Assembly: GCF_025371035.1 (NCBI RefSeq)
Contig: NZ_JANZXB010000009.1
Coordinates: 124,001-188,000 of the forward strand
DNA length: 64,000 nt
Direction of reading: 5' to 3'
Origin: Sphingomonas sp. LC-1
GTDB lineage: Bacteria > Pseudomonadota > Alphaproteobacteria > Sphingomonadales > Sphingomonadaceae
Shown here: positions 45,868 through 54,149 of the stretch, piece after piece
How the letters are laid out: each line of letters opens with the position of its first letter
Numbering within the stretch: position 1 is the stretch's first letter
Notes under the pieces: model-generated
The model's database searches: none
Seen by the model: the letters and a program-made list of their open reading frames with translations, nothing else
Told to the model about the DNA's origin: nothing
Translations under genes and position numbers: made by a program

Positions 45868-46706
45868 TGGCACGGATACGGTCGATTCATCCGGGTCTGT
45901 GGACCGACGAAGCATTCGTCTCCCTGACCCTCCAAGCGCGCCTGTTGTACTTGGGCCTGTTGAACGAATGCGACGATATGGGATCCTTCGAATGGTCGCC
46001 CATTAAGCTCAAGATGCGCCTTCTGCCCGCCGACACTGCGGACGCCGCCGAACTGCTGGCCGAATTGCAGACGCACGGCCAGGTCATGGCCTATGAGGTC
46101 GGCGAAAAGCGGTACGGCGCGGTACGGAATTTCTGCCAGTATCAGCGCCCCAAAAAGGCCACGTCAGTCTATCCCCAGCCGGAAGCGGTGGGGAAGTGGG
46201 TGAACACCGAGGCCCGTTCAACTCGCGACGGTGGGGGAACCGGCGGCGCTAAAAAGGGTGCTAGTGGGGAAGCTGGTACAGGTTCAACCAAGGGCAAAGG
46301 GGAAGCGGTGGGGAAGCGGTTACCCACCGATGGGGAAAAGTCTCGCCAGAGGAAGGAGGGAGGAGGTAATACGCTTACTGACGTAAGCGGCGCTGGCGCG
46401 CCGAAACCCGATCCGAAAAAGGCCCTTTTCGACGCAGGGCTGGCCCTGCTGATGGAGGCCGGGAATTCCCGCAAGCAGGCTGGGGGTCTCATATCCCGGT
46501 GGATACGAGACCATGGGGAGGACTGGACCAATGCGGCCATCCTGAGCGCTGCCGGCAAGGCGGACCCTGTCGCGTGGATCGAGGGGCGGAAAAACGCCAA
46601 GGTGTCGGTTGAGGACGAGGCGGCGGCAATCAGCCGCGCGACTGCCGATCGCTACCGGCGCATGGACATGCCCGGCCCGCCGCCGGGCGTGCTGGAACCC
46701 ATATGA
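45867..46706 (+). CDS. phage replication initiator-like protein
   Basis: A 279-residue protein. The N-terminal winged-helix region (RIRSIHPGLWTDEAFVSLTLQARLLYLGLLNECDD) is typical of phage replication proteins encoded beside dnaB. A Gly/Lys-rich disordered stretch follows (about 105-175), then a helical C-terminal domain. By analogy with lambda O it may bind an origin inside its own gene and recruit the DnaB helicase. Repeated GGGGAA motifs within its coding sequence support that. Its ATG overlaps the dnaB stop (TAATG). Confidence 0.78.
   Translation: MARIRSIHPGLWTDEAFVSLTLQARLLYLGLLNECDDMGSFEWSPIKLKMRLLPADTADAAELLAELQTHGQVMAYEVGEKRYGAVRNFCQYQRPKKATSVYPQPEAVGKWVNTEARSTRDGGGTGGAKKGASGEAGTGSTKGKGEAVGKRLPTDGEKSRQRKEGGGNTLTDVSGAGAPKPDPKKALFDAGLALLMEAGNSRKQAGGLISRWIRDHGEDWTNAAILSAAGKADPVAWIEGRKNAKVSVEDEAAAISRATADRYRRMDMPGPPPGVLEPI
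46181..46389. other. candidate phage replication origin inside the initiator gene
   Basis: An identical 16-base segment (GGAAGCGGTGGGGAAG) occurs at 46181-46196 and 46301-46316. GGGGAA occurs about five times across 46190-46340. A perfect 7-bp inverted repeat (CGCTTAC-N4-GTAAGCG) follows at 46372-46389. The protein coded here is low-complexity, leaving the DNA free to carry sites, as in lambda O. Confidence 0.45.
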
Positions 46707-46891
46707 AACCGGAAGGATACCCGCTGCCGTGGTGCGACGAGGTCGACGCGCCGTACTGGCACCTCAACCTGCTTTTCTGCAGCAACCGGGATTGGGCCCG
46801 CTGGCAGCGCGACAGATCGGTGGGCGAGGTCATCCCCGTGCTGCGGTGGGTGCTCAACCTGCCCGCGCCGGGGGTGTCTCATGGGGCGTGA
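46703..46891 (+). CDS. small prophage protein of unknown function
   Basis: A 62-residue Trp-rich protein (YWHLNLLFCSNRDWARWQRD, then RWVLNLPAPG). It is coupled by an ATGA overlap to the initiator gene and by an 11-base overlap to the NusG-like gene. No family recognised. Confidence 0.62.
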   Translation: MKPEGYPLPWCDEVDAPYWHLNLLFCSNRDWARWQRDRSVGEVIPVLRWVLNLPAPGVSHGA

Positions 46892-47534
46892 CGACATGGC
46901 GCAGGCGCGAATGAAGAGCGAGGGATTGGGGCGGGACATGAGCAATATCAAACTGACGGACGGCAAGGCGACGAGGTGGTTCATTCTCCGAACGTCGGGC
47001 CCGTCGACCATGCGCCTGGCCGCGTCGTTGCAAGACGCCGCTATCGAGGCCTGGACGCCGACCGAGCATATCCGCCGCCGGGTGCCGCGCAGCAAAAACA
47101 CCGAGTTTCGGATCGTGCCGTTAGCGCCGACCTATGTGTTCGTTCGTGGGGATCGGCTTGACGAAATGCAGAGGATCGAGCGCGCCGAGGTCACGCCGCA
47201 TCCGGCCTTCTCCATTTTCCGGCATTGCGGAAAGACGGTGTTCGTCAGACATTCGAACCTGCATCCAATGCGGCTGATCGAGCAGGACAGCTACCGGCGT
47301 TCCCTGCCTGCCTCGGGCCGTCGGCCGATGAAGAAGCGCGGCGAGCGATACGAGGTTGGCGATGCGGTGAAGCTGACGATGGGGGCGTTCGCGGGGTTCG
47401 AGGCGTTCATTGAAAGCAGCGACGGGCTGGTGACGACGCTCAAGGTTGGGATATTCGGGCGACCGACCGAAGTGAAGGTGCCGACTTTACAACTTCGGGA
47501 AGCGAGCGTATCTGTCGCAAATACCGCTGCTTGA
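46881..47534 (+). CDS. NusG-like transcription factor (phage-encoded)
   Basis: A 217-residue protein. An NGN-like domain starts at about residue 33 (RWFILRTSGPSTMRLAASLQ) and ends in VPLAPTYVFVRG, matching NusG/RfaH (FPGYVFV). A KOW-type domain begins near 155 (YEVGDAVKLTMGAFAGFEAFIE). NusG paralogues ride RNA polymerase and suppress pausing or termination on particular operons. It lies between replication genes and the late module, which suggests late-gene antitermination in place of a Q or N protein. The start is uncertain (ATGs at 46881, 46896, 46911 and 46938). Confidence 0.75.
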   Translation: MGRDDMAQARMKSEGLGRDMSNIKLTDGKATRWFILRTSGPSTMRLAASLQDAAIEAWTPTEHIRRRVPRSKNTEFRIVPLAPTYVFVRGDRLDEMQRIERAEVTPHPAFSIFRHCGKTVFVRHSNLHPMRLIEQDSYRRSLPASGRRPMKKRGERYEVGDAVKLTMGAFAGFEAFIESSDGLVTTLKVGIFGRPTEVKVPTLQLREASVSVANTAA

Positions 47535-47645
47535 GCAGCCTGCGACGAGCGTGACCGGCTGGCGCTATTGCCTTACTGCCCTCGTCCCCACCGCAAGGGC
47601 GCACGCGCTCCAAGCGTTGTCCAGCGGTATGGAAGAACCCCGATC

Positions 47646-47984
47646 ATGACGAACCGCAAAGCGTGGCACCGCACCGGCGAGGATAAACGCGTTCGTGGCA
47701 GGGCCGGGCAGGTAGCCCGCGCCCGCCGCTTGGCCCGGACCTATGGCCTGTGCGAACGCTGCCTGGAGAAAGAGCGCAGCGTCATAGCGACCGTCGTGAA
47801 CCACAAGATACCGCTTGCCCATGGCGGGCCAGACACCGACGAGAACACCGAGAACCTCTGCAAGCGGCACGACGACGAGGCGACGGCGGCGCAGTTCGGC
47901 AAGGCCCAGCCGATCGAGGGGAAGGGCGTGGGTGCCGATGGTCGGCCGACCAGCCCGGATCATCCTTGGAACAGGGCGCGATGA
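47646..47984 (+). CDS. HNH endonuclease (packaging-associated)
   Basis: A 112-residue HNH nuclease. Zinc cysteines (CERC), the catalytic core VVNHKIPLAHGG and the closing NLCKRHDDEAT are all present. Small HNH proteins beside terminase genes are needed for cos cleavage in HK97-like phages, and the gene lies 400 bases before the small terminase subunit. A TTG at 47568 would extend it by 26 residues; ATG 47646 is preferred because homology starts nearby. Confidence 0.88.
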   Translation: MTNRKAWHRTGEDKRVRGRAGQVARARRLARTYGLCERCLEKERSVIATVVNHKIPLAHGGPDTDENTENLCKRHDDEATAAQFGKAQPIEGKGVGADGRPTSPDHPWNRAR

Positions 47985-48199
47985 GCGAGACAGTTGAACT
48001 GCTCGGCGGCCCTATGGACGGCCAGCGCATAGCCATCCGGCATGGCGACACCATCCGCATGATGCGGATGCCGCCCGGCCCGCTTCTGCTGTCGGATGGA
48101 CCGCCATCGCCGCCGCCCGAGCCCATCGAATACCGGCGCAGCGCCCGGAACCGTTCGCGGTTCATCTTCCACCCGACGCACCGCGACGGGATTGATTAA
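47981..48199 (+). CDS. small prophage protein of unknown function
   Basis: A 72-residue protein (starts MSETVELLGGPMDGQRIAI). The LLGGPMDGQ opening is shared by many small phage proteins of unknown role. A Pro-rich middle follows. It overlaps the HNH gene as ATGA and ends just before the sigma-54-like promoter. Confidence 0.7.
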   Translation: MSETVELLGGPMDGQRIAIRHGDTIRMMRMPPGPLLLSDGPPSPPPEPIEYRRSARNRSRFIFHPTHRDGID

Positions 48200-48209
48200 C
48201 CCTCTGATT

Positions 48210-48224
48210 TGGCACGGTTCTTGC
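48210..48224 (+). promoter_or_regulatory. sigma-54-type (-24/-12) promoter ahead of the late genes
   Basis: TGGCACG-N4-TTGC matches the RpoN core consensus at all eleven invariant positions, with GG at 48211-48212 and GC at 48223-48224 spaced by exactly 10 bases. It occupies the only sizeable intergenic gap of the right arm and points toward the terminase. Transcription would start near 48236. Confidence 0.6.
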
Positions 48225-48232
48225 CATTCAGG

Positions 48233-48276
48233 CCGGGCGGGGGTGTGTTGCCAAAGCGCCACACCCCACCCCCCGG
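48233..48276. repeat. strong GC stem-loop before the small terminase gene
   Basis: GGGGTGTG (48240-48247) and CACACCCC (48260-48267) form a perfect 8-bp stem with a 12-base loop. Flanking CCGGG-type and CCCGG-type arms extend it imperfectly to 48233-48276. It could be an early-transcript terminator, the 5' hairpin of the late transcript, or part of the cos packaging site. Bases 48277-48385 hold no other clear signal except a GGAGG ribosome site near 48374. Confidence 0.5.
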
Positions 48277-48385
48277 TCAAAAGTCTGGAGCCGACGGGGC
48301 TGGACACCGCACCGACCCTCCGTGCGCGCCGAGAGCAATTTTTTAGGGGGGAGGGTTTCGGTGCCCGGCCCCGTGGAGGCCGAGC

Positions 48386-48814
48386 ATGGCTGAAATCGTC
48401 GGACTGCCAGGCGGCGATGGCGTTCCGCCCGAGCCCAATTGGCGCACCATCTTCGGTCGCGCGCCTGATCGCGAGGCCGCCGCCTCCTATTGGCGCAGCA
48501 TCATCAGCGAGTTGCGCACCGCCGAAAAGCTGGCTGTCGCCAACGCGCATTCCATCAAGCGTCTCGTCGTCGCCTATGTCACCTATGACATCAGCGCGCG
48601 CGAAGTGCTGAAAATGGGCCCGGTCATCAAGGCGAAGAAGACCGGCGTCCCGACCTACAACCCATGGTGGACGACGATGTCGAACGCCGACAGCCAGGCG
48701 GCGGCGCTGGAAAAAGCGCTCTGCATCACGCCGCGCGAGCGGGGCGCGGGCGCGAAGGTTCAGCGGGCGACCAAGCGCCAGACCGGCGGCGGATACCTGA
48801 AGAACCGTGGCTAA
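48386..48814 (+). CDS. terminase small subunit (P27-like)
   Basis: A 142-residue protein placed directly before the large terminase. The helical N-terminal region (REAAASYWRSIISELRTAEKLAVANAHSIKRLVVAYVTYD) and the basic tail (RATKRQTGGGYL) fit P27-family small terminase subunits, which recognise phage DNA for packaging. It overlaps the large subunit by 8 bases. ATG 48386 follows GGAGG. Confidence 0.8.
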   Translation: MAEIVGLPGGDGVPPEPNWRTIFGRAPDREAAASYWRSIISELRTAEKLAVANAHSIKRLVVAYVTYDISAREVLKMGPVIKAKKTGVPTYNPWWTTMSNADSQAAALEKALCITPRERGAGAKVQRATKRQTGGGYLKNRG

Positions 48815-50624
48815 CCGCTTCCTGTCGGACCCCGATCCGACAACGGTTTGGGCGAAAGCGGCGGTCGACGGCAAGCTGTTCACCTGTGGCGACCTCGTCC
48901 GCTATGCCGCCGAGCGCCATCTGCGGGACATTCGCGACGGCGAGAAGCGCGGGATATACTGGCGGCCTGATGCCGCCGCGCATTTCCTCAACTTCCTGCC
49001 GTCGGTTTTTCAGGTCACGGACGGGCCCGCGCAGGGACAGCCCTTCCACCCCCTCGAATACCATACGTTCGTCGGGGGATCGTTGTTCGGCTGGCGCACC
49101 GCCACCGATCGCTGGCGGTTTCGTACCGGCTGGCTGGAAACCGGCAAGGGCCAGGCGAAGTCACCGCTCATGGGCGCGATCGGCGTCTATATCATGGGCT
49201 GGTGCGACATCATGCGCGCCCAATGCTATGCGATCGGCGAGGACAAGGCGACCGCGAACGTCCTGTTCCGCGATGCCGTCGCGATGTGCCGCGCCGACAT
49301 TCCCGATGCCGAGGAAGAGGGTGAAAGCCTTGAGCGCCTGGGCGAGGTCATCATTCGCGGCGAGTTGGAGAACGCGTGGAAGATCGAGCATCCCGACAGC
49401 GGCTCGTTTTTCATGCCCATCGCCAGCGGCGAATCCCAATCGGGTCCGCGCCCATCCTATGTCGCGGGCGACGAGATCCACGAACTGAAATCGGAATCGG
49501 CGCTGCTGACGTGGAAGGCGGCGATCGACAAGATGGCGGGCAACGCCTTGATGCTGCTCGGGACCAATACGCCGTCCCGCGCGACCCAGCATGTCGGAAC
49601 CGCTTGGTCCGACATGTACCAGTCGATTGTGAAGGGTGAGGCGAAGGACGACACCGCGTTCGCCTTCATTGCCCGCATCGACAAGGGTGACCGGGAAACG
49701 ATTTTCGAGAACGAGCGCGCCTGGCAGAAGTCGCTGCCCGCGCTTGGCGAGACGTTCCCGATCGAGAACATTCGCGAGACGGTCAATTCGGCCAAGCTTC
49801 GGCCTTCGACCAAGTCGAGCACGAAGCGCCTGTATTTCGGCATCGACAGCGCCGCCGCCGATTTCTGGATCAGCGAAGAGAAGTGGCTGGCGGTGCAGGG
49901 TCTGGTCGATGCCCGCGCCATGCGCGGCCGGAAGTCGTGGCTGTCGCTCGACCTCGCGCAGAAGAACGATTTGACCGCGCTTTCGCAGGCATGGGAACTG
50001 CCCGACGATTCGGTTGCCGTGAAGACGTGGTATTGGACCACGAAAGAAGGGCTGGAAGAGCGGGCCGACGCCGACAAGGCCCCCTATCTGGATTGGGTCG
50101 AGGGCGGACACCTGACCGCCACCCCAGGCGCGACGATCGATTACACCTTCGTCGCTGCAAAGGTGCAGGAACAGATTGCGGACCACGATGTCGAGGCATT
50201 GGTGGTCGACCCCGCGTTCCTCACCTCGTTCACCGATGCGTGCGACCAGATCGGGTTGGACTGGTGGCTTTGGAAGGGCCCCGACAAGCCCACCGGGCGC
50301 GGCCTGAAAATCGTGAAGCACGCGCAGGGTCAGAAGATCATGTTCGAAGGCGAGCAGCTTTGTATGCCGCATTCGATCACGCGCACCGAAGACCACATCC
50401 TCGACGGCAATCTGCTCGTGGACGATTCTCCGGTCACCTATTCGTGCGCAGCCAATGCCACGATCGAGGCCGACGGCATCGGCAACCGCATGTTCAACAA
50501 GAAGAAGTCGCGCGGCCGGATCGACGGCATGGTCACCATTGCGATGGCCGTCGGCGCAGCCACGGCGGCGGCGAAGCCCAAGAAGAAATCGGTCTACGCA
50601 TCGCGCGGCGTGCGCCGGGTTTAA
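48807..50624 (+). CDS. terminase large subunit
   Basis: A 605-residue packaging motor and nuclease of the Terminase_1 (YmfN/HK97-like) class. The Walker A region reads TGKGQAKS (112-119), a deviant form common in this family. Walker B with catalytic Glu lies in VAGDEIHEL (Asp222, Glu223). The RNase H-like nuclease begins near SLDLAQKNDLTA and ends in GRIDGMVTIAMA. It cuts concatemeric DNA and pumps it into proheads through the portal. Confidence 0.95.
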   Translation: MANRFLSDPDPTTVWAKAAVDGKLFTCGDLVRYAAERHLRDIRDGEKRGIYWRPDAAAHFLNFLPSVFQVTDGPAQGQPFHPLEYHTFVGGSLFGWRTATDRWRFRTGWLETGKGQAKSPLMGAIGVYIMGWCDIMRAQCYAIGEDKATANVLFRDAVAMCRADIPDAEEEGESLERLGEVIIRGELENAWKIEHPDSGSFFMPIASGESQSGPRPSYVAGDEIHELKSESALLTWKAAIDKMAGNALMLLGTNTPSRATQHVGTAWSDMYQSIVKGEAKDDTAFAFIARIDKGDRETIFENERAWQKSLPALGETFPIENIRETVNSAKLRPSTKSSTKRLYFGIDSAAADFWISEEKWLAVQGLVDARAMRGRKSWLSLDLAQKNDLTALSQAWELPDDSVAVKTWYWTTKEGLEERADADKAPYLDWVEGGHLTATPGATIDYTFVAAKVQEQIADHDVEALVVDPAFLTSFTDACDQIGLDWWLWKGPDKPTGRGLKIVKHAQGQKIMFEGEQLCMPHSITRTEDHILDGNLLVDDSPVTYSCAANATIEADGIGNRMFNKKKSRGRIDGMVTIAMAVGAATAAAKPKKKSVYASRGVRRV

Positions 50625-50640
50625 GGAGGGCATATGTCCC

Positions 50641-51930
50641 ATGTCGCCTGACGATTACCGCGCCCGCGCTGGTGGTCGCCGATCCTATGCACCCCGGTTT
50701 CATGCCGGGCCGAACCTGTCCGGCCCTATCGTCGCCTATGAGACCTATGGCCTGAACGACCCGGCGTTGGTCGAGATGATGCGCGGCAGCGGCGGCCGGG
50801 TCGGCGTCGCGGGCATCGGCGTCACCGACAAGATGGCGCTCCGCAACAGCACGTTCTTTCGCGCCGTGTCCCTGATCGCGGGCAGCATGGGCATGTTGCC
50901 CACGCACCTGATGCGCCTGATGCCCGACGGCACCCGCCAGAAGGCGAAGGATCACCCGCTCTACAACGTGCTCCACCGCAAGGCCAACGACTACCAGACG
51001 GCGAGCCAGTTCAAGAGCTACATGCAGACCTGCGCGTTGCTGGACGGCAACGCCTATGCCCTCAAGGTGAAGTCGCGCGGCGCTGTTCGGCAGTTGATCC
51101 CGCTGCCCCGTCGCCGCGTGAAGCCGCAGCTTTCCGACACCTTCGACCTGTCGTTTCGGTATGATCGCGAGAAGGGCGGCCCGGTCACCCTGTCGAAAGA
51201 CGATGTCTTTCACTTCCGCGCGCCCGTGTCGCTTGATGGGCTGACCGGCGTATCGCTGCTCGACATCGCGGCCGACACGCTGGGCATGTCGCACCGCGCG
51301 CTACAGGCGGCGGGCCGCGTCATGTCGAAGGGCACGATGGTTCGTGGCGCGCTCGAAACCGACCAGCAACTGGGCGACGAGGCGTTCCAGCGGCTGCGCG
51401 ACAGCCTCCGCGACCATTACACGGGGCCGGATGCCGACGAAGATTTCCTGATCCTTGAAGAAGGGTTGAAGGCGAAGGTGCTGACCGGCACCACCAAGGA
51501 TAACCAGCTCGTGGAATTGCGACGCCTGGAGGCCGAAGAGGTCAGCCGGTTCACCGGCGCGCCGCGCCCGCTGCTCATGTTCGATGAGACCAGTTGGGGC
51601 AGCGGCATCCAGCAGCTTGGCCTGTTCTTCGTCACCTATTGCCTGCTGCAATGGTTCGTAATTTGGGAAGAGGCCATCTGGTTCGGGCTGCTGAACCCGA
51701 CCGAGCAGGAAACCATGTACGCCAAGTTCAACGACGGCGCGCTGCTGCGCGGGTCGCTTAAGGAACAGGCCGAGTTTCTCAAGGCGGCTTTGGGGCCGAA
51801 CACCGGCTTTTTCACGCCGAACGAGGCCCGCGAATACATGGAAAAGAACCCGCTTCCCGGCGGCGATGACCTTCCGCGTGCTGGCACGACCGCCGCGACG
51901 ATCCAGGAGGATGAAAATGCGGATGCGTAA
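50641..51930 (+). CDS. portal protein (HK97 type)
   Basis: A 429-residue HK97-family portal. Evidence is NSTFFRAVSLIAGSMGMLPTHLM, DGNAYALKV, the LIPLPRRRVKPQL segment and the C-terminal helical FTGAPRPLLMFDETSWGSGIQQL, all family landmarks. Twelve copies form the DNA gateway at one capsid vertex and dock the terminase. ATG 50641 begins the homologous region; an ATG at 50634 lies in another frame. The stop overlaps the protease gene start region. Confidence 0.94.
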   Translation: MSPDDYRARAGGRRSYAPRFHAGPNLSGPIVAYETYGLNDPALVEMMRGSGGRVGVAGIGVTDKMALRNSTFFRAVSLIAGSMGMLPTHLMRLMPDGTRQKAKDHPLYNVLHRKANDYQTASQFKSYMQTCALLDGNAYALKVKSRGAVRQLIPLPRRRVKPQLSDTFDLSFRYDREKGGPVTLSKDDVFHFRAPVSLDGLTGVSLLDIAADTLGMSHRALQAAGRVMSKGTMVRGALETDQQLGDEAFQRLRDSLRDHYTGPDADEDFLILEEGLKAKVLTGTTKDNQLVELRRLEAEEVSRFTGAPRPLLMFDETSWGSGIQQLGLFFVTYCLLQWFVIWEEAIWFGLLNPTEQETMYAKFNDGALLRGSLKEQAEFLKAALGPNTGFFTPNEAREYMEKNPLPGGDDLPRAGTTAATIQEDENADA

Positions 51931-52783
51931 CGGTCTGTTCGCAGTGAGCGCCGCGCGCCCCCCGGCCATGCCGGACCTGGGCAGCGGGAACGAATGGCAG
52001 TTCGAAACCCAGGCGCTCGACCCCGGCTTTGCGGCCTTCGAGGTGAAGGCGCTGGCGTCCGACAAGCCGACCATTTCGATTTTCGACCGGATCGGGGCCG
52101 ATTATGACGGCAACGGCGTCACCGCTTCGCGGGTCGCGGCGGCGCTCCGCTCGATCGGCAACAAGGCGGCGACGGTCGAAATCAATTCGCCCGGCGGCAA
52201 CTATTTCGAAGGCGTCGCCATCTACAACCTCCTTCGCCGTCACCCGCAGGCGATCGACGTTCAGATTTTGGGCATCGCCGCGTCGGCCGCCTCGATCATC
52301 GCCATGGCGGGCGACACCATCGCCATCGCTCATAATGCCGAGATCATGATCCATCAGGCGCAGGGCGTGTTTTTCGGCAATGCCGACGACATGGAGGGAG
52401 CCATCCCGATCCTGCGCAAGCTCGATAGCGCCATGGTGGATGTCTATGCCGCGCGAACCGGCAAGGGTGCTGACGAACTGCTCGAAATGATGCGGGCGGA
52501 AACGTACATCGGCGGAGCGGAAGCCGTGAAGGCAGGCTTTGCCGACAGCGTCATGGAGCGGGAAGCCCAGATGCCGGTCTATGCGAGCGCCGACTCGCCG
52601 AAGGACAAGGCGAGCCTTGATAAGTTTCTCGCGACGAAGGGAGTGTCGCGTTCCGAGCGGCGCGACCTTTACCGCGCGATGGGGATGAGCACGCCTCGCG
52701 CTGCTGATCCTGACCCTGCCACGCCTCGCGCTGGCGATGAACCGGAGGCGATGTCTCGCCTCCTCCAGGCCATGACGGTCTAA
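51917..52783 (+). CDS. prohead maturation protease (ClpP-like, S14)
   Basis: A 288-residue serine protease. The ClpP core has EINSPGGNYFEGVAIYNLL, the nucleophile Ser123 in GIAASAAS and His146 in IMIHQAQG. It trims the capsid protein's N-terminus during maturation. ATG 51917 is chosen because CAGGAGG at 51904-51910 is 6 bases upstream; ATG 51911 touches the ribosome site. The C-terminal Pro-rich tail is probably itself removed. Confidence 0.94.
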   Translation: MRMRNGLFAVSAARPPAMPDLGSGNEWQFETQALDPGFAAFEVKALASDKPTISIFDRIGADYDGNGVTASRVAAALRSIGNKAATVEINSPGGNYFEGVAIYNLLRRHPQAIDVQILGIAASAASIIAMAGDTIAIAHNAEIMIHQAQGVFFGNADDMEGAIPILRKLDSAMVDVYAARTGKGADELLEMMRAETYIGGAEAVKAGFADSVMEREAQMPVYASADSPKDKASLDKFLATKGVSRSERRDLYRAMGMSTPRAADPDPATPRAGDEPEAMSRLLQAMTV

Positions 52784-52805
52784 CCCCCACATAGGAAAAG
52801 CACCC

Positions 52806-54068
52806 ATGTTCATGCAGAACACCGTGCGGACGGCTGGTCCGCGCGCTCGGGGTCTCATCGCCGTGCGCGCCGAGGCTCCGCCTACCATCGATGCGCTCGC
52901 GCGCGGCTTCGAGGCGTTCAAGGAGACGCACACCCGCCAGCTTGAGGAGATCAAGAAGGGCGTGGCCGATGTCGTCACCGCCGAGCAACTGGAGAAGATC
53001 AACGCCGCCCTGACCGAACTTCAAACGGCGGTGGACGATCAGGCCAAGATTCAGGCCGCTGCCAAACTGGGCAACGGTGGCGTGATCGGCGACATCCAGG
53101 CCGACCCCGAATATACCGCCGCGTTCAAGGCGCATATGCGCAAGGGCGAAAAGGCTCCTGCCGACATCGAAGCGGCGATGAGCCGGGGCACCGATGCCGA
53201 TGGGGGCTATCTCGCGCCGATCGAGTGGGATCGCACCATCGGCGAGAAGCTGAAGCTCATCAGCCCGATGCGCGCCGAGAGCCGTATCATCACGATCAGC
53301 GTCGCGGGCTTCAAGAAGTATTTCGGTGACCGCAACGTCGGCTCGGGCTGGGTCGGTGAGACGGCCAGCCGCCCGGCGACCACGACGCCGCAGATCGGCG
53401 TCCTCGATTTCACCCCCGGCGAGCTCTATGCGAACCCGGCCATCACGCAGCAGTTGCTGGACGATGCCGCCGTGGACCTCGAAAAGTGGCTGGGCAGCGA
53501 AGTCGACACCGAATTTGCCCGTCAGGAAGGCATCGGCTTCACCTCGGGCGACGGTGTGAACAAGCCTTACGGCGTTCTCACCTATGTCGAGGGTGCTGCC
53601 AACGCCGCGCGCCATCCCTATGGCGCGATCAAGGTGAAGAACAGCGGCGCGGCGGCGGCGCTGACCGGGGACGGCATTCTCGACCTCATGTATGACCTGC
53701 CGTCGCAGTACGCTGCGAACGCCAAGTTCCACATGAACCGCCTGTCGATGGGCGCGGCTCGCAAGCTGAAGGATGGGCAGGGCAACTATCTGTGGCAGCC
53801 GTCCTACGCCTCGGGCCAGCCGCAGACCCTGGCGGGCGCGCCGATCGTGGAGCATCCCGACTTCCCGCTGATCGCGGCGGGCAACATCGCGGCGCTCTAC
53901 GGCGACATGGAGGCGACCTATCTCGTCGTTGATCGTGTCGGCATCCGTGTCCTTCGCGATCCCTTCACGAACAAGCCGTTCGTGCACTTCTACACCACGA
54001 AGCGCGTCGGTGGCGGCGTGCACGATCCGCAGCCGATGCGGGCGCTCAAGGTCGCCGCAAACTCGTAA
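52806..54068 (+). CDS. major capsid protein (HK97 fold)
   Basis: A 420-residue HK97-family capsid protein. The N-terminal about 110 residues form a coiled-coil scaffold-like delta domain (LARGFEAFKETHTRQLEEIKKGV), probably removed by the upstream protease. The shell domain starts around SRGTDADGGYLAPIEWDRTIGEKLKLISPMRAESRI. GSGWVGETASRPATTTPQ and the C-terminal FYTTKRVGGGVHDPQPMRALKV are typical. No separate scaffold gene is needed. Confidence 0.95.
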   Translation: MFMQNTVRTAGPRARGLIAVRAEAPPTIDALARGFEAFKETHTRQLEEIKKGVADVVTAEQLEKINAALTELQTAVDDQAKIQAAAKLGNGGVIGDIQADPEYTAAFKAHMRKGEKAPADIEAAMSRGTDADGGYLAPIEWDRTIGEKLKLISPMRAESRIITISVAGFKKYFGDRNVGSGWVGETASRPATTTPQIGVLDFTPGELYANPAITQQLLDDAAVDLEKWLGSEVDTEFARQEGIGFTSGDGVNKPYGVLTYVEGAANAARHPYGAIKVKNSGAAAALTGDGILDLMYDLPSQYAANAKFHMNRLSMGAARKLKDGQGNYLWQPSYASGQPQTLAGAPIVEHPDFPLIAAGNIAALYGDMEATYLVVDRVGIRVLRDPFTNKPFVHFYTTKRVGGGVHDPQPMRALKVAANS

Positions 54069-54149
54069 CCTCTGCCGGGCCGGTCATGAACCGGCCCGGT
54101 TCTTCGAAGTCGTGGTGCGCCACGGTTTCGATGAACCAAGGAGAGCCCC

